From: Cardiocondyla obscurior | Taxonomy: Eukaryota > Arthropoda > Insecta > Hymenoptera > Formicidae | DNA: 64,000 nucleotides | Direction: 5' to 3' | Assembly: GCF_019399895.1 (NCBI RefSeq) | Contig: NC_091865.1 | Coordinates: 5,213,001 to 5,277,000 of the forward strand | In this document: in pieces, positions 55,665 to 64,000 of the stretch | Numbering within the stretch: position 1 is the first letter of the stretch | Layout of the letters: the number at the start of each line of letters is the position of its first letter | The notes under the pieces: model-generated | What the model saw: the letters and a program-made list of their open reading frames with translations, nothing else | Databases searched by the model: none | What the model was told of the DNA's origin: nothing | Program-made: the position numbers and the translations under genes

Positions 55665-56879
55665 ATGGCAAGTTATACTCCACAAGAATATACAGATATG
55701 ATAATAGCTTATGGGCTAGCCGGTGAAAACGCCACTCGTGCTGCCGAACTGTACATAGAACGGTTTCCCGGGCGAGCACACTATCCGTGCAACCGGACAA
55801 TTTTCCGCGTAGTGCAGAGATTACGCGAGACGGAATGTCTCGTGCATAATCAAAATAATGCACCTGCGCGACATCAAGTGCAAAATGAAGAACGAGTGCT
55901 CGATTTATTTTCTGATCAGTCGAGAATGAGTTTACGTCGTGCGGCACATCATCTTAATTTATTAACATACGCGGTGCACAATACTCTCTAAGAAAATATG
56001 CTACACCTGTACCACGACCAACGAGTACAGCAGCTTTTACCGAGGGATTTTGGATCGCGGCTCCGGTTTTGCAAAGGTATTTTTATTAATAATTTATATT
56101 CGTTTTAGTTTTAAAGAGAATAATAATTGTTAAAAAAATCATTTATTTTACAGAGTTCTTTGCAAAATGTCGGCGAAACAAATCGTTTCCCGATATTTTT
56201 TTATGGACCGACGAGTCTACATTTACACCGAACGGTGTTTTTAATTCGAGAAACCATTTGTATTGGTCGGACGAAAATCCGCATATGGTACGACAAGGAG
56301 CATTTCAGTATCAATGGACCGTGAATGTATGGGCGGGAGTCATCGGTAATCAAGTGGTAAGTATAAACAGATAACAAATTATTTCATTAAACATTTTGTA
56401 ACGCATATTTTCTTTTATTCAATTCAGATCGGTCTACATTTCCTTCCTCCACGATTAACCGGAGAAAGTTACCAACATTTTAAAAAAAATGTGCTACCGG
56501 GGTTATTAGAAGACGTGCCTCTGGGAACAAGGAGGCGAATAATTTATCAGCACGACGGAGAACCGGCTCATTCCTGCCTGGCAGTGCGCGAAGTTTTGAA
56601 TGCGCATTTCGGCGATAGATGGATGGGTCGTGGTGGCCCAATGTCCTGGCCGGCACGGTCACCAGATTTGACCGTACTAGATTTTTTTTTATGGGGTCAT
56701 ATTAAAAATCTAGTCGAGCCCAGCGAAATAGGACTGCAAATGACGTACGCGAAGCTATCGTTGCGGCGTTTGCAACTATTTTGCCAGAAATGGTGCACCG
56801 TGCGACGCGCGATGTTGTTCGAAGGGCCGAACTCTGCTTACAGCAGAGGGGAGGGCACTTCGAACAACTTTTACATTAA
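55665..56879 (+). pseudogene. Mariner-like transposase 2, broken
   Basis: It has the same three-exon plan as copy 1: exon 1 55665-56076, exon 2 56154-56356 (203 bp), exon 3 56428-56879. The second intron has a normal GTAAGT donor here. Exon 1 encodes YTPQEYTDMIIAYGLAGENA. Catalytic blocks are LWTDESTFTPNG, QHDGEPAHS and WPARSPDLTVLDFF, again with 41 residues between the last two Asp. A TAA at 55989-55991 interrupts exon 1, and a one-base frame change near 56725 disrupts the C-terminus. It is therefore non-functional. Confidence 0.85.
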
Positions 56880-57369
56880 GCGCTAAAAGTGGAATAGGCC
56901 TACCGGGGATACCACTATAAAAAAAACGCACCATGCTATCTACCGCAAGGTGGTGAGGAAATGATAGCACATTATTTCCTTCTCATTAAGAGTGCGTTAG
57001 GCTTAACGTCGTTTGCAATATTTTTATTTTACGTTTAATTACTGAGAACGTTGTGAACAATAAATAAAATGCGACCTTAAAGTATCGGTGTGAATGATAT
57101 CGATCATGCGAACGCGTTTGTTTGTCTTCGTCGCGAAGACTCGCCGCGACTCTCTTATTGCCGCTCGGTTTACTATCATTCTTAAAAATACTAGCCGTCG
57201 TCTGTCGCGCTCAATCCGCGTGTTCTCTTTGTCACTCTTACGCTAACATATTTTAGTTTTTTTCTCAAAAACGATAAAGAATTTTAAAAAATTGTACAGG
57301 ACTTTTTTTCTTAAAATTTAATTCTCTATCTAAATTTTTCGGGCGTGACACCTCGAATCAAACACCCTG
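56880..57369 (+). mobile_element. Mariner-like element 2, 3' region and terminus
   Basis: The module TAGGCCTACCGGGGATACCAC begins at 56895, next to the stop. The last ~180 bp (CTGTCGCGCTCA, TCACTCTTACGCTAACAT) match the arms of the CAGGGTGT hairpin MITEs. The end is ACACCCTG at 57369 followed by TA. Confidence 0.65.
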
Positions 57370-57534
57370 TATGTAATTAAAACGTCGCAATAAATATTTT
57401 ATTTAAATAAATTAATTTGTAGTATTTAATAAAAAAATAATTATTATATACATATATGTTTAATCATACTTTTAATTCATGAAAAATAAAATACTTTATA
57501 TTACAATATATTATATTTTATTAAAATAATATAT

Positions 57535-58000
57535 ATGTGGGTGCAGATTTGCCTGCACCCCGGCAGATGACGGGACCGGTATCACCTGTGACCGGCCGTC
57601 GTCGCAAGCAATTGTTAGTGCCGCGCACTGTCTTCCCCATTGTCTCCTTTGCCTAGCAACAGCCCGGCTTGGCAACGGGAGCTCTTTCGTCAGCTTCCGC
57701 TGACGCAGCGTTGCATCATCTCCTGGATGATGCACCGAGAAGTCCCGTTTTAAAGACAAAGGGCTGATAAGCCACAAAGGAATTTTCTTCGTACTTCTCT
57801 GCTGGCGATGCGTCGAAGCGTCAGTCCAGCACCAGAAGTCGTACCTCGCGCACACGACTAGTTTTATATCGAATCTTACCGTTCTTTGTTACCTTGTAAT
57901 TTTCTTTTATCGAGTTTAGAATTATATTTCATTAATTTTTATTCTTGGGTATTTTACTGTGTTCCCTGCGCGCTTCCTAACCCGCGAACCTGTGAGATCC
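57535..58000. mobile_element. Possible solo LTR
   Basis: A segment of about 465 bp starts TGTGGGTGCAG with an immediate hairpin (GGGTGCAG/CTGCACCC) and ends GAGATCCCA, between AT-rich flanks with similar ATATATA tracts. Base composition changes sharply at both edges. No partner or clean duplication confirms it. Confidence 0.35.
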
Positions 58001-58018
58001 CAAATATATATTAATCGC

Positions 58019-58039
58019 TGTGTGTGTGTGTGTGTGTGT
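58019..58039. repeat. (TG)n microsatellite
   Basis: About ten uninterrupted TG dinucleotides. Confidence 0.95.
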
Positions 58040-58301
58040 CGACTATTTCAGTACATGTATCGCTCAGTGTACATACTTGTGGGTGATATATATCGTAAAA
58101 ACATTTAAAACATAAAACAATATTACACCACGAACATTTTATAAATGCTGCTTCTTTGCACGCACATGGTTTATTTAACGAGGCTACAAAAAAGCAATCT
58201 TCATGTATGTTTAAAAATATACATGTTATATGAGTTATTATTATATGATAGACCGTTGTAAGTAATCCGAGCTCGGATGTATCAGAGATGTTATGCGTCA
58301 T
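58040..58301 (-). pseudogene. Zinc-motif C-terminal fragment of a pogo-like transposase
   Basis: The - strand contains CACKEAAFIKCSWCNIVLCF then CFYDIYHPQVC, a cluster of paired cysteines with a terminal His-Cys. It resembles the C-terminus of DDE_1/pogo-like insect transposases. It opposes the pogo-like remnant starting at 58590, so it belongs to a second, inverted piece. No catalytic part is joined to it. Confidence 0.4.
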
Positions 58302-58589
58302 TTATTCGAAAAAAGAAAACATGTAGCAAAGAATCTTGTAATAAAGTCAGTCAGCAGTCACTAACCAGAAACCTCTCTGTGTTCAATTCATTATTATTTC
58401 CTCTCCTTACGCATACCTAACACAAAGGGAAATTTTTTCCTGCAGACCGGTTTTCAACAATAGATTGCCAGACCGTTGGTAGAACCCTATTTTAAAATTG
58501 TAACCGTTAGTTTACTTGGGACAAATTTTTACCATTATTGTCAGTCTAGTGACGACTGCCGTGTAGAAAGAAAGTTTTTAAAAGTGAAA

Positions 58590-60116
58590 ATGGAGTATGC
58601 AACGAGTTCCAGTGCAGAGGAAGATGTTCCTCAATCGTCGGAATCAGATGTGGAACAATCAAAAAATAAAAAAAATCTGGCGCATGCATTAATTTATTGT
58701 AAAAAATTATTGCAAGAGGCAGATTTAATTAGTGATTCTTCACCAAAAGAAATATCAGCAGCTTCTATTGCACTTGGAGAAGAATTTTTTAAAACAATAA
58801 TTGACATGTTAGCGGATAGAAAAATTATTATTGATGAAGATTTAATTGCATTCAATGAAACTGATGAAGAACAAGAATATAAAGAGGCATGTTTTATTCC
58901 GTTTCTATCAATATTTTTGCTATTTTTATTATTGATGCTAGTTTTTTTTAACAATTTATTTTCTTATTAATTAATAGTACACAAATGAGAGTGATGACAG
59001 TTCGGAATATTCGGAATATGAGCCAGAGGAGCCATCAACGTCATTTGAATATATTCCATTATCTTATAAACAAAAAACAGTTGCTTTGGCAGCAGCACAT
59101 CCAAAATGGAATTTGAAAACTCTTCAACGACATGGTTGTGCTCGCTTGCAAAGTATGAAGAGGCTTCGGGAATGAGAAGATGACGTAAAAAAAGGAGGAA
59201 CATCTTTCGACAAATAGAAACATATTGAATCCGAAACATTTAACCATTTTATTGAAGCAAGAGAATTTTAGAACAAGTAAGCAAATAAATAAATAAGTAA
59301 CATATAAATAGAAATAGAAACGTAATATTTTAATTATTTAAATATTTCTATATAACAATGTACAGGTAACAACAAGAACTGTACAACAATGGGCGATGGC
59401 TGCTGCAATTTCAATGTTATCGCAAGATTTCAACTTTAAAGCAAGCATGCCTTGGATAAGCAGGTTCAAGAGCAAACATAGAATCAAACAACGTTCAATA
59501 ACACGCTTTGTTAGTTCCAAAGATTGTGCGACATTGGAGGAAACGATGCAAGCAGTACAAAAATTTCAACATCAAATAAATGTAATCATTCCCGATTTTG
59601 ATCCAAGTTACATTATAAATACCAACTAAACGGGATGTCAATATCAAATGGTGTACAATAGAACGCTAGCGGAAAAAGGAGTAAAGAATATTTTGGTCAA
59701 AAAAAGTCATTTTAATCGAATGACACATTCATATACGGCGCAATACTCATTAACAGCATCCGGAAAACTTTTACCGCAAGTATTTTTATGTATGCAAGAA
59801 CCCACAGGGAAATTTGGTCCATCGAATTTAAAAATATATATGTAACTTGCTCAAAATCGGGAAAGCTTACAAAAGAAATTTATAAAGAAGATTTTTTAAC
59901 ACATGTTTATCTACCATATGTTGAACATAATAAATTTCTCTTTATTATTGATTCTTGGGGAGGGCAAACAGATATGACGGTTTATAATGAAATTTTTGTT
60001 GACGAAATGGGAAAAACAACTTGTACATCGAAAACAATTCCGCCGAAATGTACTCCTATTTGTCAACCGTGCGACGTATATTTTTATCGTCAAGTAAAAA
60101 ATATTATTAAACGTTT
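58590..60116 (+). pseudogene. Pogo-like DDE transposase remnant
   Basis: An acidic N-terminal exon (58590-58886) starts at an ATG. A GC-AG type intron may join it to 58978 (SEYSEYEPEEPSTSF, then HPKWNLKTLQRHGCARLQ). Stops near 59175 and 59217 precede a third exon after TGTACAG at 59366. That exon carries a CENPB-like helix region (VTTRTVQQWAMAAAI, then WISRFKSKHRIKQRSITRF). The catalytic region follows with stops (THSYTAQYSLTASGKLLPQV, FIIDSWGGQT, IPPKCTPICQPCDVYF), fitting D-D-D of the DDE_1 group. The 5' end of the Gypsy LTR at 60117 cuts it off. Several stops and shifts make it a pseudogene. Confidence 0.65.
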
Positions 60117-60541
60117 TGTTGTAACCCGACAGCGCACGCTGGTCATTGACCACCACGCGCGACACATTTTTATACACAACTCAGCAGATTGCCAAACTGT
60201 TGGAATCTGCTGAGCTCAAGAATCCGTCTTGTCAGCCTTTCGACATCGCGCGCTATCAGCAGAAGGCAGTAGGGCACGCGGCCACTTCCTTCTGCTATTT
60301 CGCTGACAAGACCAAAAAATAATAATATATAATGCACGAGCTCCGAAGCTCGTGCAAGTCAGTTCGGGAGTTCGAGGTAGCGACTCGTAACTCTATCACC
60401 GAAACATCAAGGAGAAATAAACTCAAATATATACTTTATACGACTAAAAATATATTTATTTGTATAAAACTCCGTGACACCTCCTACACTAGAAAGTGTA
60501 ATATTCGGAGAACAGACTCCGTGCACCGCTTTGGTGCAACA
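60117..60541 (+). repeat. Gypsy-type element, 5' LTR
   Basis: The LTR begins TGTTGTAACCCGACAG and ends TTTGGTGCAACA, 425 bp. Start and end match the solo LTR at 40803-41354. The leader AATTGGTGGCAACGGTGGG follows and probably holds the primer-binding site. No 3' LTR is within the window. Confidence 0.8.
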
Positions 60542-60903
60542 AATTGGTGGCAACGGTGGGATCCGCCCCCCCGAAGAAAAAGCAAAAAAAAAAAAAAAAA
60601 TTTTTCGCCCTTACACCGCCCGGTGTTGCTGGTAGTACACGGCTGAAACAAAAAGATAAAACAAGGTGAGGACAACGTCAACGAGAAAGACAGCCAAGCA
60701 GCTCACGTTACGGTACCCGCCAAATACACAAGCATAAGCAAAAGGAGAGAACCAGCAGAAGACAGCATGCGTTCTATACTACTACTGTAAGTTAACGAAA
60801 AAATCTTTCTTACAAAAAACCAAACGACTGACTTCCTGTTTTGGCAGACGCTATAAACAAACGCAACCGCGAAATTTGCAGAGACGAAAATTCAAAAAGT
60901 AAA
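60542..60903 (+). other. Gypsy-type element untranslated leader
   Basis: The leader has GC- and A-rich stretches with no frame of note. A TTTTGGCAG at 60840-60848 could be a splice acceptor just before the gag frame. Confidence 0.5.
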
Positions 60904-63465
60904 ATGTCGCGAAAGCACGCTGCGAAACCTACTGCCACATGGCATACGGACGTTTTTAATGATTCGAGTGACGAATTTAACCACGATCCGACAGCAACGT
61001 ACGAAAACATTGAGAGACCCTACAGACAAATGCGCCCCTCCGCACAAACGACTATCCGCACAGCCAACGGAAAAAATTTCATGCTGACAATCACTGACGA
61101 AGGACATGAAACTGAAATTCCGGGACCTTCGGGAAGTGAAAATCCGCCTAAAGAAAATACAGAGGAAGAAGAGCAATCCGAGCACGCTCATTCCTCTCCT
61201 ATTACGAACTCGAAACCCGAGATCTCACAAAACGACACCACTCTCATGCTACTAGAAGCAATGCAAGAGATAAACAAGAGGATGGATCGAATGGAAGCCG
61301 GGCTTAACGCGGTAAAACCCGAGTTACAGCTCACGCGAATGATAGATCAAATACCAGAAGAGAACGACGACGAGGACGCGAGACTTACACTCGATCAGTC
61401 GGATGAATTTATATCATTAAAAGAGGCAGTAAAGATAGTCCCGACTTTTTACGGAGACGCAAGAGAGGTCCGCGACTTCACACGATCCTGCGAATTCGCC
61501 GCGCGCAGAATCAAACCAACGCAAGTAAAGTTATTACTAGCCGAGGTATTATATACAAAATTAAGGGGACGCGCCCTAATGCGATTTGAAACAAAGAAAA
61601 TAACTAATTTCCGGCAATTTATAAAGGCCATAGAAGAAGCATATTTACAAAAGGAAGGAGTCGTACACCTACAAATCGATTTCCTTAAATTAAAACAGCG
61701 AGCAGGCGAAAGCGCTCAAGCATTCGGAGCAAGAGCAGACCGACTAACGACGGATTTATACGACGCATTGAGTGACGATGCCGCATACTCGCACGAACAA
61801 AAATTAGGTATTTGGAACGCTCTACAAAAACAAGTACTGGTCGTATATCAAAACGGATTGCACAAGCATCTCCAAATGATTAACCGTTCCCGCAATTACA
61901 CGACCCTCTCTGAGGTAGTCACAGGAGCCACAATTGAAGAACGACAACAGGGAACCCCCGCGCGGGTTTACTCGGAAAACGAAAAATCATACCCGCCAGT
62001 AATTTCACGGAGCAGCATAAATTGCCAAAAATGCGGAAAACAAGGACATACGGGACGCGACTGTAAAAATAGCCGTCACGCAAAACGATTCTCGTTATCG
62101 CGAGCCGACGCAAACGAAAAAGTAAATGCGACCTCGAAGTATTGCACGCATTGCAATATCAACGGGTATATACGCGAAGAGTGCTGGAAGATCCACGGGC
62201 GACCAACAACCTCGCGTAACCCGACCCGCGCCACGCGCGAAGCGTCAAATAACCGTAGAAAACGCGAGGTGAATACCACGACACGAGCGTACGCACAAGA
62301 CGCCGATAGCAGCGACGAAGAAAGACACTCGACAACGTGGGCCACGCAAACGGTAAGGAAGCATCAAGTATCGCAAATGATGACACAGGAAAAAGCACGC
62401 AGGCTAAAATTAATCACCCTGCCAGTAAAGGAAGCGAAGCAAGGGAAAATAACTTTCCTGTTAGACTCAGGTGCAACTATAACTATAATAAAAGTGGGAA
62501 AATTGAAGGGACGCACTCCCTTAAATGACCACAAATTAACATTAACAGGCGTAACCGGACATAAGGCAATCACGCTAGGACGAATCAAAGCCACAATTAA
62601 TCTAGGCCGCACAGAAATAATACATAAAGCACACATAGTAAAAGATAATTTCCCCGTGGACTATGAGGGAATACTAGGAATGGACTTCCTGGAAAAACAA
62701 GGAGCAGTATGCGATTTAAAAAGAAGCACCCTTACAATGGATAACACCGTATTTAAATTAATGCCGTACGAACAGATCCTTTTGCCACCTCGCAGCGAGA
62801 CAATCTGCCGAGCCATCACCAATACCGACCACATCGGGATCATTCAGGCGAAAGTATGCAAACCCGGAGTATTTATGGGAAGCTGCCTGGTTGAACCCAT
62901 AAATAATATCTGTCCGGTAAGTATATTAAATATTTCGGACAACGAAATTGTCCTTAGCACGCCGAACGTCGATATAAAAAGAATTAAAACCGCTGACGCA
63001 GAAGAAATACTCGTGTTGCGCGGAACGCGTGACTCGGAGCCCGTACAGTCACGACAAAAAAGATTGAGAGACACCTTACGCACCGAACATTTAAACGAGG
63101 AAGAAAAGAAGTCCCTATTAGAAATGTGTGACAACTTTTGTGACACATTCTACTTAGACGGAGATACCTTAACATGTACTAACGCGGTAGCACATGAAAT
63201 CTCCATGGATGAAAAAGCAAAACCAATAAATAGTAGACCATACAGACTGCCTGAACGATATAAAACGGAAATAAACAATCAAATACAAAAAATGCTACAA
63301 GAAAAAATAATACGGGAAAGTACCAGCCAATGGAATGCACCCATTCTGGTAGTACCGAAAAAAGCTGACGAAAATGGAAATCCCAGAGTTCGGATTGTGG
63401 TGGATTTTCGGAAATTAAATGAGATCACAATTGGAGACTCATTTCCGATTCCTAACATCAACTAA
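60904..63465 (+). pseudogene. Gypsy-type gag-pol, first part, truncated by frame break
   Basis: I start at the ATG before SRKHAAKPTATW. The gag part includes a coiled segment (MQEINKRMDRMEAGL) and the retrotransposon-gag fold (PTFYGDAREVRDFTRSCEFA). Two zinc knuckles follow (CQKCGKQGHTGRDC and CTHCNINGYIREEC), the second departing from CCHC. The protease has FLLDSGATITI, and the RT begins with RPYRLPERYK and VRIVVDFRKLNE. A break after PIPNIN at 63465 appears to involve a short deletion before the block with the first catalytic Asp, so this copy cannot make an intact polymerase. Confidence 0.85.
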
Positions 63466-63469
63466 GACA

Positions 63470-64000
63470 AGCAAAGTACTTTTCCACGTTAGATTTAGCA
63501 TCAGGATATCATCAGATCCCGATGCATGAGATGGATCGGAACAAAACCGCCTTCTCAACAACCCTGAGGCATTACGAATTTCATCTTATGCCGTTCGGAC
63601 TAAAAAATGCACCAGCCACGTTTCAACGGCTGATGAATGCAGTCTTATCTAGTTTACAAGGCATCAAGTGTCTGGTATACCTTGATGATATAGTAATATA
63701 CGGCCCTACTCTCCACGAGCATAATGAACGACTAAAAGAAGTTTTTAAAAGGTTAAGAAAACACAATTTAAAATTACAACCAGGGAAATGCGAATTTCTA
63801 CGAAAAGAAGTCCTATACTTGGGACATATAATAGCAGAAGACGGATAACGGCCCGACCCGTCTAAAATATCTGTCGTAAGAAATTATTCGACTCCGAAAA
63901 GAATCAAGGATATTCAATCTTTTATCGGATTGTCCGGATACTACAGAAAATTCATCGCTAACTTCTCAAAAATAGCAAAACCATTAACGAATCTAACTAG
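63470..64000 (+). pseudogene. Gypsy-type reverse transcriptase, continued to window edge
   Basis: In the next frame the RT continues with LDLASGYHQIPM, FGLKNAPATFQRLMNAVL and the catalytic YLDDIVIY, then LGHIIAEDG. A TAA at 63846-63848 interrupts it, and the same frame then continues through FIGLSGYYRKFI to the end of the window. RNase H, integrase and the 3' LTR would lie beyond. Confidence 0.8.

Noticed and set aside
1..64000. tRNA, rRNA or other structured RNA genes
   Set aside because: No cloverleaf with A/B boxes or rRNA-like sequence was recognised by eye; a covariance-model scan was not possible.

Overview
This 64 kb window is eukaryotic nuclear DNA, very probably from an insect and most likely a hymenopteran such as an ant. 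Coding blocks are split by spliceosomal introns. There is an insect-type gustatory-receptor remnant, and most of the sequence is transposable elements (TEs) of types common in insects: BEL/Pao and Gypsy LTR elements, APE-type LINEs, mariner-like, CACTA-like, hAT-like and pogo-like DNA elements, and a Helitron. I see no bacterial operons, rRNA, tRNA or CRISPR array. Family names come from motifs read by eye; no database search was run.

Host genes. (1) An acid-lipase-like gene (alpha/beta hydrolase, lysosomal acid/gastric lipase family) runs on the + strand from 1742 to its stop at 15305. Five exons keep frame across all four junctions, and the 5' exons lie outside the window. Its second intron holds a 7.6 kb BEL/Pao provirus-like insertion with near-identical LTRs. 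Its third intron holds a long foldback element that itself carries a nested element. (2) An RGG-rich terminal exon lies on the - strand at 15388-15506. (3) A candidate first coding exon lies at 24373-24420, downstream of an array of CCAAT boxes. (4) A gustatory-receptor (Gr) pseudogene lies at 43954-45846.

Layout. 1-1741: repeats, including a segment duplicated at 33157-35716. 1742-15305: the lipase gene with TE-filled introns. 15560-23570: an 8 kb CACTA-like element with terminal inverted repeats (TIRs) of about 520 bp and a zinc-finger transposase, invaded by a LINE that in turn carries a solo LTR. 23571-25780: CCAAT array and two minisatellites. 25782-33100: a decayed Helitron polyprotein (Ulp1-like protease, DUF6570-like region, HUH Rep, Pif1 helicase) interrupted by a 1.2 kb DNA element with 8-bp target duplications. 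33157-39301: repeats, a truncated second BEL element and a truncated foldback element. 40325-51545: a decayed - strand CACTA-like transposase cut by three MITEs, one solo LTR and a 7.7 kb composite insertion that carries the Gr pseudogene, two LINEs and a large inverted-repeat element. 51638-57369: two mariner-like transposase genes (one apparently intact with two introns, one broken) flanking an LTR full of minisatellites. 58011-60116: pogo-like transposase remnants. 60117-64000: the 5' part of a Gypsy-type element that runs off the window.

Most coding capacity belongs to mobile elements. The nesting can be ordered from target-site duplications, several of which are exact. The most striking signals are the Gr fragment inside a composite insertion with an exact A|T junction, perfect CRE octamers at exact 96-bp spacing in a BEL leader, a Ulp1-like protease next to a Helitron, and a sequence module shared between the 3' UTRs of mariner-like genes and the loop of a hAT-like palindrome.
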